From the NCBI RefSeq assembly GCF_900091595.1, contig NZ_FMCW01000009.1, positions 124,001 to 188,000 of the forward strand: DNA of 64,000 nucleotides, in the 5' to 3' direction. The notes under the pieces were generated by a model. That model did no database searches, was not told the origin of the DNA, and worked only from the letters and a program-made list of their open reading frames with translations. Positions 1 to 7,816 of the stretch are shown one piece after another. Source of the DNA: Micromonospora haikouensis. Its GTDB lineage: Bacteria > Actinomycetota > Actinomycetes > Mycobacteriales > Micromonosporaceae. The position numbers were made by a program, and so were the translations under genes. Each line of letters starts with the position of its first letter. Position 1 is the first letter of the stretch.

Positions 1-32
1 GGCGGCAGTCCCGCCCGGCCGGGCGGCGACCG

Positions 33-82
33 TTGCGGGCGACCCCCTCCCTCACCTAGCGTGGAGTTCATCGGGTGATGAA
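33..82 (+). promoter_or_regulatory. Promoter and TetR-type operator of the ABC-2 exporter operon
   Basis: A -35-like TTGCGG (33-38), an 18-bp spacer and a -10-like TAGCGT (57-62) precede the operon. A perfect 6-bp inverted repeat, TTCATC-GGGT-GATGAA (67-82), covers the expected transcription start. A TetR-family gene closes the operon, so autorepression through this 16-bp site is the natural inference. The repeat is seen; the binding is not shown. Confidence 0.6.
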
Positions 83-102
83 TTACTTCCCAGGGGGTGG
101 CG

Positions 103-927
103 ATGGACCACGCGATCGCGGTCCGCGACCTGGTCGTGGACCGGGGCCGACGCCGGGTGCTGCACGGCGTGACGTGCGCGGTGCCGCGCGGCGCCGTCAC
201 CGGCCTGCTCGGGCCCAGCGGCAGCGGCAAGACCACCCTCATGCGGGCCGTCGTCGGGGTGCAGACGGTCCGCTCGGGCTCGGTGACCGTCCTCGGCCGG
301 CCGGCGGGCTCCCCGGCGCTGCGCAGCCGGGTGGGCTACCTGACCCAGGCGCCCAGCGTCTACGCCGACCTCACCGTCGCCGAGAACGCCCGCTACTTCG
401 CCGCCCTGCACGGTCGGGGCCGGGCCGAGGCCGACCGGTCCGTGGCCGACGTCGGGCTGGCCGACGCCGCCGGCCAGCTCGTCGGCTCCCTCTCCGGCGG
501 GCAGCGCAGCCGGGCGTCGCTGGCCTGCGCCCTGGTCGGCGAGCCGGAGCTGGTCGTCCTCGACGAGCCGACGGTCGGGCAGGACCCGGTGCTGCGGGCC
601 GACCTGTGGGCCCGGTTCCACGCCCTCGCCGCCGCCGGGACGACCCTGCTGGTGTCCAGCCACGTGATGGACGAGGCCGCCCGCTGCGACCGCCTGCTGC
701 TGATCCGCGAGGGCCGGCTCGTCGCCGACGACACCCCCGACGCGGTCCGCGCCGCCGCCGGGGTCGACGATCTCGACGAGGCGTTCCTGCGTCTGATCCG
801 GGCCAGCGAGGCGGCCGCCGGGCAGGACGACGGTGGTCCGGGCGGCGGCGGACAGGACGACGGCGGGCGCGGCGGCGGGCAGGCTGACGGCCTCGGGCGG
901 GCAGCCGGCGAGGGGGCGGCGTCGTGA
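103..927 (+). CDS. ABC transporter ATP-binding protein (ABC-2 type export system)
   Basis: Nucleotide-binding subunit of an exporter of unknown substrate; it should sit on the cytoplasmic face bound to the permease encoded next. The 274-residue protein has Walker A GPSGSGKTT (about residue 38), a Q-loop LTQAP, signature LSGGQRSRA, Walker B LVVLDEPT and H-loop SSH. The last 50 or so residues form a Gly/Asp/Gln-rich tail not needed for the fold. ATG at 103 is chosen over GTG at 97 because an AGGGGG ribosome site lies 5 nt before it. It overlaps the permease by 4 bp (GTGA), and a TetR gene follows, so drug or metabolite efflux is likely. Confidence 0.93.
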   Translation: MDHAIAVRDLVVDRGRRRVLHGVTCAVPRGAVTGLLGPSGSGKTTLMRAVVGVQTVRSGSVTVLGRPAGSPALRSRVGYLTQAPSVYADLTVAENARYFAALHGRGRAEADRSVADVGLADAAGQLVGSLSGGQRSRASLACALVGEPELVVLDEPTVGQDPVLRADLWARFHALAAAGTTLLVSSHVMDEAARCDRLLLIREGRLVADDTPDAVRAAAGVDDLDEAFLRLIRASEAAAGQDDGGPGGGGQDDGGRGGGQADGLGRAAGEGAAS

Positions 928-1679
928 ACGCGCGCATCCTGGCCGCCACCACCGGCCGCGTCCTGCGCCAGCTGCGGCACGACCGGCGCACCGTCGCCCT
1001 GCTGGTGCTGGTGCCGGCCCTCCTGCTCACGCTCGTCTACTACATGTACGCCGACCAGCCCACCCCGCCCGGCCAGCCGAGCATGTTCGACCGGGTGGCC
1101 CTGGTGATGCTCGGCGTCTTCCCCTTCGTGATCATGTTCCTGGTGACCAGCATCGCGATGCTGCGCGAGCGCACCTCCGGCACCCTGGAGCGGCTGCTCA
1201 CCACCCCGCTGGGCCGGCTCGACCTGCTCTTCGGCTACGGCATCGCGTTCGGCCTCGCCGCCGCCGGCCAGGCCGCGATCGCCTCGGCGGTGGCGTACTG
1301 GGTGTTCGGGCTGACCACCGCCGGCAGCAGCGCCCTGGTCATCGTGATCGCCGTGGTCAACGCGGTGCTCGGCGTCGCCCTCGGCCTGTTCTGCAGCGCC
1401 TTCGCCCGCACCGAGTTCCAGGCCGTGCAGTTCATGCCCGTCGTGGTGATCCCCCAGCTGCTGCTGTGCGGGCTGTTCGTCGCCCGCGACGAGATGGCCG
1501 GCTGGTTGCAGGCGGTCAGCGACGCGCTCCCCCTGTCGTACGCCGTCGAGGCGTTGCAGGAGGTCGGCGCGCACGCCGAGCCGACGGCCACCATGTGGCG
1601 CGACCTTGGGGTGGTGGCCGGGGCGGTGGTGCTGGCGCTGGCGCTGGCCGCGGCCACCCTGCGCCGCCGCAGCGGCTGA
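924..1679 (+). CDS. ABC-2 type transporter permease
   Basis: Membrane subunit (251 aa) partnering the preceding ATPase. Six hydrophobic segments are readable, beginning with LLVLVPALLLTLVYY near residue 35. The ERTSGTLERLLTTPLGR loop is the hallmark of ABC2_membrane proteins of the daunorubicin/antibiotic exporter type. The GTG start overlaps the ATPase stop (GTGA), indicating translational coupling. The protein ends with a short basic tail, and the TetR gene starts 19 bp later. The substrate cannot be told from sequence. Confidence 0.92.
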   Translation: MNARILAATTGRVLRQLRHDRRTVALLVLVPALLLTLVYYMYADQPTPPGQPSMFDRVALVMLGVFPFVIMFLVTSIAMLRERTSGTLERLLTTPLGRLDLLFGYGIAFGLAAAGQAAIASAVAYWVFGLTTAGSSALVIVIAVVNAVLGVALGLFCSAFARTEFQAVQFMPVVVIPQLLLCGLFVARDEMAGWLQAVSDALPLSYAVEALQEVGAHAEPTATMWRDLGVVAGAVVLALALAAATLRRRSG

Positions 1680-1698
1680 CGCGCGGGCGGGGGCGCGG

Positions 1699-2298
1699 AT
1701 GGCGACGGCGCGACGCACCGGGCGGCGGCCCGGCAACCCGGGCACCCGCGAGGCGATCCTCGACGCGGCGCGTACCGCGTTCGCCGAGCGGGGCTTCGAC
1801 GCGGCCTCGATCCGGTCGATCGCCGCCGCGGCCGGGGTCGACCCGGCGCTGGTGCACCACTACTTCGGCGGCAAGGACCAGCTCTTCCTGGCCGCGATGG
1901 GCGCCCCGCTCGACCCGGGCGAGCTGCTGCCCCGGGTGCTGGCCGGCGATCCCGACGGCGTCGGTGAGCGGCTGGTGCGCACCTTCCTCGGCGTCTGGGA
2001 CTCCCCGGCCGGCAGCGCCGCAGTGGCGCTGCTGCGCTCGGCCGTGAGCAACGAGTGGACGGCCCGGCTGCTGCGCGAGTTCCTGGTCACCCAGGTGCTG
2101 CGCCGGGTCCTGCACCACCTCGACGTCGACCCGGCCGAGCTGCCGCTGCGCGGGTCGCTGGTGGCCAGCCAGCTGGTCGGGCTGGCCCTCATGCGGCACG
2201 TCGTGCGGCTGGAGCCGGTCGCCTCCGCCCCGCCGGAGACCCTGGTCGCGGCGGTGGGCCCGACCGTCCAGCGCTACCTGCGCGGGGAGCTGGGGTAA
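1699..2298 (+). CDS. TetR/AcrR family transcriptional regulator
   Basis: A 199-residue regulator and third gene of the exporter operon. The N-terminal helix-turn-helix spans about residues 15-60 (REAILDAARTAFAERGFDA, then IAAAAGVDPALVHHYFGGKDQL), a textbook TetR_N domain. The C-terminal half is the ligand-binding and dimer domain. ATG 1699 gives the expected basic N-terminus; the frame is open further upstream but overlaps the permease. It probably represses its own operon through the inverted repeat at 67-82. The TAA stop runs directly into the dispersed 52-bp element. Confidence 0.92.
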   Translation: MATARRTGRRPGNPGTREAILDAARTAFAERGFDAASIRSIAAAAGVDPALVHHYFGGKDQLFLAAMGAPLDPGELLPRVLAGDPDGVGERLVRTFLGVWDSPAGSAAVALLRSAVSNEWTARLLREFLVTQVLRRVLHHLDVDPAELPLRGSLVASQLVGLALMRHVVRLEPVASAPPETLVAAVGPTVQRYLRGELG

Positions 2299-2348
2299 GG
2301 AGGGGCCCCTTGTTAACGCATTCGGTAGAGCGGGGTACCCCGCTCACC
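2297..2348 (+). repeat. Dispersed 52-bp GGGGCCCC element, copy A
   Basis: One of four gap-free alignable copies in the window (others at 16009, 42042 and 54002). It starts AAGGAGGGGCCCC, has a GTTAACGC core and ends in a degenerate GGGG/CCCC arm. The first two bases are the last two of the TetR gene's TAA stop. It lies between convergent genes and has no U-tract, so it is not an ordinary intrinsic terminator. This copy belongs with copy B (core GGTAGAG, end CTCACC). Confidence 0.8.
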
Positions 2349-2388
2349 CACCGGGGCGCGGCGCGCGCCCCACGGCGGCACGGTGCGC

Positions 2389-3159
2389 TTAGCCGCGGGG
2401 GGCGGCGGAGCGCGGGTGCTGGCAGAGCATCGGGTGCAGCAGCCGGGCCAGCTCCCGGTGGTCGGCCACCGGGCGCGGGAAGGCCAGCCGGGCCCGCCGC
2501 CGGGCGCCGGGCCGGCCGAGGGAGACCAGCAGCCCGTACCGGTCGACGCGGACCACGCGGGGCGGGCCGTCGGGGCCGGACTCGACCAGGCCGAGCTGAC
2601 GCCGGACGTACGCGGCCATCTCCCGGCCGTGGTGCACGGCCAGCTCGGTGAGCAGCTCCGGCTCCACCGGGTGCAGCGGGTCCGGCTCCGCCTCGGCGTA
2701 CGCGACGGGGTCGATCCGCAGCAGCCCGTCGGGGCGCTCCAGGCGGGCCTCGGCCACCTCGAAGCGGTACAGCCGGAAGCGGGTGCCCACGTCGAGCAGG
2801 TCGCCGGTCGGGTCCACCTCGGCGAAGTCCAGGGTGGCCTGGCGGGCCTCGTCGCCGTGCAGCGCGGCGGCCCACCCGGAGACCCAGGCCCGGCCGAGCG
2901 ACGGGGCGCCGGCGGCCGGCGGCAGGTCGAGCACGTCCAGCGCCACGGCGACGTCGGCGCCCGCGCCCCGGGGCAGCGCCGCCGCCAGGTCGCTGTGCAC
3001 GCCGACGAGGAGCAGCACCCGCCCGTCGGCGTCGGTGGCGTGCCGGACGTGGTACGGGCCGGGCCGCTGGGCCAGGTGGACCAGGGCCGGGAGCCGGCCG
3101 GCGACCAGCGTCCGGACGGTCTCGGCGGGCGTGGGGCGCAGGGCGGGACTGGGGCGCAT
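2389..3159 (-). CDS. DUF2470-domain protein, probable iron-regulated heme/iron handling
   Basis: A 256-residue soluble protein. The N-terminal part resembles the split-barrel of pyridoxamine-oxidase/HugZ-like proteins. The C-terminal 80 residues (from HHGREMAAYVRRQLGL) match the DUF2470 domain that accompanies heme-utilisation proteins. A strong GGAGGTG ribosome site precedes ATG 3159. An almost perfect IdeR/DtxR iron box lies 12 bp upstream of the start, so the gene should be off in iron-replete cells. The enzymatic role is unproven; related proteins bind or degrade heme, and the iron box fits that. Confidence 0.75.
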   Translation of the reverse strand: MRPSPALRPTPAETVRTLVAGRLPALVHLAQRPGPYHVRHATDADGRVLLLVGVHSDLAAALPRGAGADVAVALDVLDLPPAAGAPSLGRAWVSGWAAALHGDEARQATLDFAEVDPTGDLLDVGTRFRLYRFEVAEARLERPDGLLRIDPVAYAEAEPDPLHPVEPELLTELAVHHGREMAAYVRRQLGLVESGPDGPPRVVRVDRYGLLVSLGRPGARRRARLAFPRPVADHRELARLLHPMLCQHPRSAAPRG

Positions 3160-3170
3160 GACCCACCTCC

Positions 3171-3189
3171 GAAGGTTAGGCTTACCTAA
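3171..3189 (-). promoter_or_regulatory. IdeR/DtxR iron box upstream of the DUF2470 gene
   Basis: GAAGGTTAGGCTTACCTAA matches the DtxR/IdeR consensus TWAGGTWAGSCTWACCTWA at 17 of 19 positions. It sits 12 bp before the DUF2470 start, the position expected of an iron-dependent repressor site. The only other flanking gene, the ABC exporter at 3254-5029, ends here, so the box should act on DUF2470 alone. Confidence 0.85.
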
Positions 3190-3253
3190 GCAGCACGGTA
3201 GACCATGCGCGCCCCCGCGTCCACCGCACCGCCGGTTCGCCCGTCCGGGCCGC

Positions 3254-5029
3254 TCAGCGGGTCTGCTCCAGCCAGGAGGCGTGCAGCAGGCCGTAGACCG
3301 AGTCGGGGTCGCGGATCAACTCGTCGTGCGGCCCGCGCTGCACGATCCGGCCCCGGTCCACCACGATCACCTCGTCGGCGGCCTCGGCCGTGGAGAGCCG
3401 GTGGGCGATCGCGAGGGTGGTCCGGCCCCGGGTCACCGCGTCCAGGGTGCGCTGCAGGCGCACCTCGGTCGCCGGGTCCACCGCGCTGGTCGCCTCGTCC
3501 AGCACCAGCAGGTCCGGGTCCGCCACGTACGCCCGGGCCAGCGCCACGAGCTGCCGCTCCCCCACACTCAGCGCCTCGCCGCGCTCGCCGACCGGCGTGT
3601 CCAGCCCGGCCGGCAGCCCGGCCAGCCAGTCGGCCAGCCCCAGCTCGGTGAACGCGGCCGTCAGCTCCGCGTCGGTCAGCTCCGGCCGGGCGAAGCGGAC
3701 GTTCTGCCCGACCGTCGCGTCGAACAGGAAGCCGTCCTGCGGCACCATCACCACCCGGGAACGCAGCGAGGCGAACCGAACCTCGGTCAGCGGCACGCCG
3801 GAGAGCAGCACCGCCCCGTCGGTCGGGTCCATCAGCCGGGTGAGCAGCTTCGCGAACGTGGTCTTGCCGCTGCCGGTCTCGCCCACCACGGCGACCCGGC
3901 TCTTCGCCGCGATGTCCAGGGTCACGTCGTGCAGCACCGGCGGCCCGCCCGGGTAGGCGAAGCCGACCCCGGCGAAGCGGATGTCCAGCGGCCCCGCCGG
4001 GAGGTCCCGGCCCTGCTCGCCGGGGTCGGCCACGTCCGGGGCGACGTCGAGCACGTCGAGCACCCGCCGCCAGCCGGCGATGGCGTTCTGCGCCTCGTTG
4101 AGCACCTCGGTGGCGATCTGCACCGGCTGGATGAACAGGGTGACCAGGAACAGGAACGCGGTGAGCTGCCCGATCGACAGGGTGCCGTCCACGCCGAGCA
4201 GCACCCCGAGCACGACGACGCCGGCCAGCGCCAGCCCGGCCGCCAGTTCCCCGACGGAGCTGCCCAGGATGCTGATCCGGATGGCCCGCTGCTGGGCCCG
4301 CCGCTGCCCCTCGATCGCCGCGTCGAGCCGCCGGGCGGTCCGCCCGGCGATCCCGTACGCCCGGATCACCGGCGCGCCGACGACGCTCTCGCCGATCGTG
4401 CCGAGCAGGGTGCCCATCCGCTGCCGGACCGTCCCGTACGCCCCGGCGAGGCGGCGCTGGAGCTGCCGGATCACCAGCACCGCCGGCGCGAACGCGGCGA
4501 GCACCACGAGGGTCAACTGCCAGGAGTAGGCCAGCATGACGGCCGTCGTCACCGCGAGCTGGCCGAGGTTGACGATGAGGATCACCCCGCCCCACTGGAG
4601 GAACTGGGTGATCTGGTCGACGTCGCTGGTGACGCGCGAGACCAGCGAGCCGCGCCGCTCGGACTGCTGGTGCAGCATCGACAGGTCGTGCACGTGCCGG
4701 AACGCCCGGGTGCGCACGTTGGCCAGGGCCGTCTCGCTGACCGTGAACAGCCGGCGCATCATCAGGTAGCCGCAGGTGGTGGTCACCACCAGCACGGCGG
4801 CGGTCACCGCGACGACGGTCCACACCACGCCGAGGTCGAGACCGCCGACGATGCCCTCGTCGATGCCCTGCTGCACGGCGACCGGGACGGCGACCCGGCC
4901 CACCATGTAGACCAGCGCCAACGCGAGGGTGCCGGCCAGGCCGGTGCGCAGCTCGGGCGAGAGGGCCAGGCCCCGCCGCAGCGTGCGCCAGGTGTTCTCC
5001 GCCGGCTGCTCGGCCTCCACCACACTCAC
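3254..5029 (-). CDS. ABC exporter half-transporter, subunit 2 (TMD-NBD fusion)
   Basis: A 591-residue type-I ABC exporter with six transmembrane segments in the first 310 residues, then a nucleotide-binding domain: Walker A GETGSGKTT (about residue 385), signature LSVGERQ and Walker B LLVLDEATSAVD with the catalytic Glu. The non-canonical LSVGE signature pairs with the degenerate Walker B of the upstream subunit, as in heterodimeric exporters. GTG 5029 overlaps the upstream stop by 4 bp. The frame stays open through the upstream gene, but a single 1,248-residue protein is an artefact. Likely substrates are lipids or drugs. Confidence 0.93.
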   Translation of the reverse strand: MSVVEAEQPAENTWRTLRRGLALSPELRTGLAGTLALALVYMVGRVAVPVAVQQGIDEGIVGGLDLGVVWTVVAVTAAVLVVTTTCGYLMMRRLFTVSETALANVRTRAFRHVHDLSMLHQQSERRGSLVSRVTSDVDQITQFLQWGGVILIVNLGQLAVTTAVMLAYSWQLTLVVLAAFAPAVLVIRQLQRRLAGAYGTVRQRMGTLLGTIGESVVGAPVIRAYGIAGRTARRLDAAIEGQRRAQQRAIRISILGSSVGELAAGLALAGVVVLGVLLGVDGTLSIGQLTAFLFLVTLFIQPVQIATEVLNEAQNAIAGWRRVLDVLDVAPDVADPGEQGRDLPAGPLDIRFAGVGFAYPGGPPVLHDVTLDIAAKSRVAVVGETGSGKTTFAKLLTRLMDPTDGAVLLSGVPLTEVRFASLRSRVVMVPQDGFLFDATVGQNVRFARPELTDAELTAAFTELGLADWLAGLPAGLDTPVGERGEALSVGERQLVALARAYVADPDLLVLDEATSAVDPATEVRLQRTLDAVTRGRTTLAIAHRLSTAEAADEVIVVDRGRIVQRGPHDELIRDPDSVYGLLHASWLEQTR

Positions 5030-6909
5030 CGGTCCACCTCGACTTCCAGGCCGGAGGTCAGCGGGGCGACCTCGTCGTACGGGCGGGGCTGCTGCTCGCC
5101 GTCGGCCTCGGCCTCGGCCTGCTCGTAGGCGGTGACCAGGTCGGCGTAGCCGGGAACGGTGGCGAGCAGCTCGGCGTGGGTGCCCCGGGCGATCACCCGG
5201 CCCTGCTCCAGGTAGATCACCGCGTCGGCGAGCGCGATGGTGGCCCGCCGGTAGGCCACCACCAGGATCGAGGCGGCGGGGCCGCCGGCGGCCGGCGCGC
5301 GCAGCCCGGCGAGGATGGCCGCCTCCACCCTCGGGTCGACCGCGCTGGTCGCGTCGTCGAGGACCAGCAGCCGGGGCCGCCCGGCGAGGGCCCTGGCCAG
5401 GGTGAGCCGCTGCCGCTGCCCGCCGGAGAGCGAGGTGCCCCGCTCGCCGACCATCGTGTCGAGCCCCTCGGGGAGCGCGGCGACGAAGCCGTCGGCCTCG
5501 GCGAGCCGCAGCGCGGCCCAGACGTCGTCGTCGGTGACGCCGGGCCGGTCCAGCGCGATGTTCGCCCGCACGGTGTCGTCGAAGACGAACGGCACCTGGG
5601 CGACCAGGGCGGCGGTGCCGGCCAGCGAGGCGGCGGTGAGCCGGCGGACGTCGACGCCGTCGAGGCTGACCGTGCCGGTGTGCGGGTCGACCAGCCGCAC
5701 GGCCAGCGCGGCGATGGTGGACTTGCCCGAGCCGGTGGGCCCGACCAGGGCCACGGTCCGGCCGGCGGGCACGGTGAAGGTGACCTCGCCGAGCACCTCG
5801 GCGCCGGGCAGGTGCGCCTCGGCGGGCTCGTAGGCGAAGCCGACGTCGGCGAAGGCGAGCGTGGCCGGCGTCGGGTCGGCCGGGTCGAGCGTGACGTCGC
5901 CGTACGGCATCTCGCCGGTGGCGTCGAGCACCCGGCGCACCCGGTCCCAGCCGGCGACGCTGCGCGGCAGCTCGGCCAGCACCCACCCGATGGCCCGCAC
6001 GGGGAAGGCCAGCACGGTGAACAGGAAGGCCACGCTGACCAGGTCGGTGACACCGATGGCGCCCTGCCGGAGCCGGATCGCGCCGACCACCAGCACGGCG
6101 AGGGTGCCGAGGCTGGGCAGGGTCTCCAGCATCGGGTCGAAGACGCCGCGCAGCCGGCCGACGGAGATCAGCGCGTCGCGCAGCTCGCCGGCGCGGGCGG
6201 CGAACCGGGCGGTCTCCTGCGCCTCGCGGCCCATGGTCTTGACCACCAGGGCGCCGTCGAAGCTCTCGTGGGCGATGCCGCTGACCTCGGCGCGCAGCCG
6301 CTGGGCGCGGGCCTGGCGGGGGGCCATCCGGCGGGAGTAGACCACGTTGAGGGCGAACAGGGCGGGGAAGACCGCGAGCCCGACGAGGGCCAGCGCCCAG
6401 TCGGTGACGAACAGGGAGGCGATCGCGCCGACCAGCATGACCACGGTGCCGACGGCGAAGGGCAGCGGGGCGATCGGGTACCAGGCCGCCTCGACGTCGG
6501 AGTTGGCGTTGGACAGCAGGGTGCCGGTCGCGTTGCGCTGGTGCCAGGACAGCGGCAGCTCCAGGTAGCGGCGGGTCACCTGCCGGCGGTAGGCGGCCTG
6601 GAGCCGGAACTGCATGTAGCCCGCGCCGAGCCGGCGGCCGAAGATGCCGACCACCCGCAGCACGCTGATGCCGAACAGCGCCCCGGCGGCGAGGGCGAGG
6701 GCCGCGACGCCCACCGACCCGCGCGCGATCGCCGGCACCACGACGTCGCCGACCACCGCCCCGACGACGTACGCGCTGGCGATCACCAGCCCGCCGAACA
6801 ACACGCTGCCGCTGACCGCCACCGCGAAGATCCGGGGCTGCTCCCGGATCGCCCGGCCGAGCACGAACAGCCCTCTGCGGAGCACGTCCCGACTTGTCCT
6901 GCTGGTCAC
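5026..6909 (-). CDS. ABC exporter half-transporter, subunit 1 (degenerate NBD)
   Basis: First gene of the heterodimeric exporter pair, about 627 residues: six transmembrane helices then an ATPase domain with Walker A GPTGSGKST and signature LSGGQRQRL. Walker B reads LLVLDDATSAVD. The catalytic Glu after the Walker B Asp is replaced by Asp, the usual mark of the non-hydrolysing site in asymmetric exporters such as TM287/288. GTG 6909 is favoured because GGGGGAG lies just upstream; a TTG at 6933 is possible. A GATAAT -10-like box (minus strand, 6931-6936) lies before it. Confidence 0.92.
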   Translation of the reverse strand: MTSRTSRDVLRRGLFVLGRAIREQPRIFAVAVSGSVLFGGLVIASAYVVGAVVGDVVVPAIARGSVGVAALALAAGALFGISVLRVVGIFGRRLGAGYMQFRLQAAYRRQVTRRYLELPLSWHQRNATGTLLSNANSDVEAAWYPIAPLPFAVGTVVMLVGAIASLFVTDWALALVGLAVFPALFALNVVYSRRMAPRQARAQRLRAEVSGIAHESFDGALVVKTMGREAQETARFAARAGELRDALISVGRLRGVFDPMLETLPSLGTLAVLVVGAIRLRQGAIGVTDLVSVAFLFTVLAFPVRAIGWVLAELPRSVAGWDRVRRVLDATGEMPYGDVTLDPADPTPATLAFADVGFAYEPAEAHLPGAEVLGEVTFTVPAGRTVALVGPTGSGKSTIAALAVRLVDPHTGTVSLDGVDVRRLTAASLAGTAALVAQVPFVFDDTVRANIALDRPGVTDDDVWAALRLAEADGFVAALPEGLDTMVGERGTSLSGGQRQRLTLARALAGRPRLLVLDDATSAVDPRVEAAILAGLRAPAAGGPAASILVVAYRRATIALADAVIYLEQGRVIARGTHAELLATVPGYADLVTAYEQAEAEADGEQQPRPYDEVAPLTSGLEVEVDR

Positions 6910-6953
6910 GCTCTCCCCCGCCGTAAGTTGCAATTATCTCCCTCATCCTTACC

Positions 6954-6963
6954 GGACCGGTCC
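6954..6963. promoter_or_regulatory. GGACCGGTCC palindrome between divergent genes
   Basis: A perfect 10-bp palindrome lies in the intergenic region shared by the ABC exporter pair (minus) and the TIGR03085 gene (plus). Its position upstream of the exporter's -10-like box fits an operator. A palindrome this short and GC-rich can occur by chance here. Confidence 0.3.
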
Positions 6964-7046
6964 AGCCACGCTGTCCCGGAACGGGTATGTCGGCGATCAC
7001 GTCGGGCGGCGTCCCCGCACGACGAGCCGACCGCGGCGGACCGGCC

Positions 7047-7052
7047 TACGAT
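7047..7052 (+). promoter_or_regulatory. -10 box of a leaderless transcript (TIGR03085 gene)
   Basis: TACGAT lies 6 nt before ATG 7059 and there is no Shine-Dalgarno sequence, the usual arrangement for leaderless actinobacterial genes. No convincing -35 is visible. Confidence 0.5.
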
Positions 7053-7058
7053 CGGGCC

Positions 7059-7688
7059 ATGCCGCGGTACGCCCGGTCGGAGCGCGAGGCGCTCGCCGAC
7101 CTCATGCAGAACCTGGGTCCGGACGCGCCGACCGTCAACGAGGGCTGGTCGGTGCGGGACCTCGCCGCCCACGTCGTCGTGCGGGAGCGGCGGCCGGACG
7201 CCGCCGGGGGGATCGCGCTGCCGCCGCTGCGCGGGTACGCCGAACGGGTGCGCCTGCGGGTCGCGGCGCGGCCCTTCGACGAGCTGGTGGCGCTGGTGCG
7301 CCGGCCGCCGCTGTGGAGCCCGCTGAGCAACCCCGTCACCGACGAGCTGGTCAACACGATGGAGTTCTACATCCACCACGAGGACGTCCGGCGGGCCCGG
7401 GCGGGGTGGGGTCCGCGCGACCTGCCGGCCGGGCTGGAGGCCGTGCTGTGGCGGCGGGCCTCGGTGCTGGGCCGGCTGGCGTTGCGCCGCTTCCCGGCCG
7501 ACCTGCTGGTGCAGGCGCCCGGGCACGGCGCGCTGTCGGCGGGGCGGGGCGGGCCGCGGATCCGTGTGGTCGGCGCGCCGGGCGAGCTGGTGCTCTTCCT
7601 CACCGGCCGGCAGCGGGTCTCGCGGGTGCAGGTGGAGGGTCCGGCGGCGGCGGTGGACCGGCTCCGGGCCGCCCAGCTCGGCATCTGA
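7059..7688 (+). CDS. TIGR03085 family metal-binding protein (DinB/mycothiol-transferase fold)
   Basis: A 209-residue protein of the TIGR03085 family, common in actinobacteria. The four-helix DinB-like fold is suggested by the N-terminal 'W(S/T)VRDLAAHV' motif with a potential metal-ligand His, and by the central EFYIHHEDVRRA motif supplying further His ligands. The family is thought to include mycothiol-dependent transferases, but the substrate is unknown. ATG 7059 is chosen from the leaderless promoter. It stands alone, divergent from the ABC exporter and upstream of the terpene synthase. Confidence 0.85.
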   Translation: MPRYARSEREALADLMQNLGPDAPTVNEGWSVRDLAAHVVVRERRPDAAGGIALPPLRGYAERVRLRVAARPFDELVALVRRPPLWSPLSNPVTDELVNTMEFYIHHEDVRRARAGWGPRDLPAGLEAVLWRRASVLGRLALRRFPADLLVQAPGHGALSAGRGGPRIRVVGAPGELVLFLTGRQRVSRVQVEGPAAAVDRLRAAQLGI

Positions 7689-7742
7689 CCGGCTGTGCAG
7701 GAACGGTCACTCGGCGGCGCGGGGCAGGCTCCCGACCGAACT

Positions 7743-7758
7743 ATGAATATCTATTCAT
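7743..7758 (+). promoter_or_regulatory. AT-rich inverted repeat upstream of the terpene synthase
   Basis: ATGAATA-TC-TATTCAT is a perfect 7-bp inverted repeat, strikingly AT-rich in a genome of this GC content, 58 bp before the terpene synthase start. It has the size and symmetry of a dimeric-repressor operator. No regulator gene adjoins it, so the binding factor must be encoded elsewhere. Confidence 0.6.
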
Positions 7759-7816
7759 CTGGCGTACCCTCGGCCGGTCGCCCCACCCGGGGTGGCCCGA
7801 CCCGGCAGGGGGTGAC

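Noticed and set aside
2297..2348. The 52-bp GGGGCCCC element as a simple Rho-independent terminator
   Set aside because: No U-tract follows it in any copy, its length and core are fixed, and copy C lies inside a co-directional gene cluster.
3254..7000. A single open frame of 1,248 codons across both ABC exporter genes
   Set aside because: The upstream half in this frame is Arg/Pro/Gly nonsense antiphase to the real subunit 1 (5026-6909). The genuine second gene starts at GTG 5029 with a 4-bp overlap.
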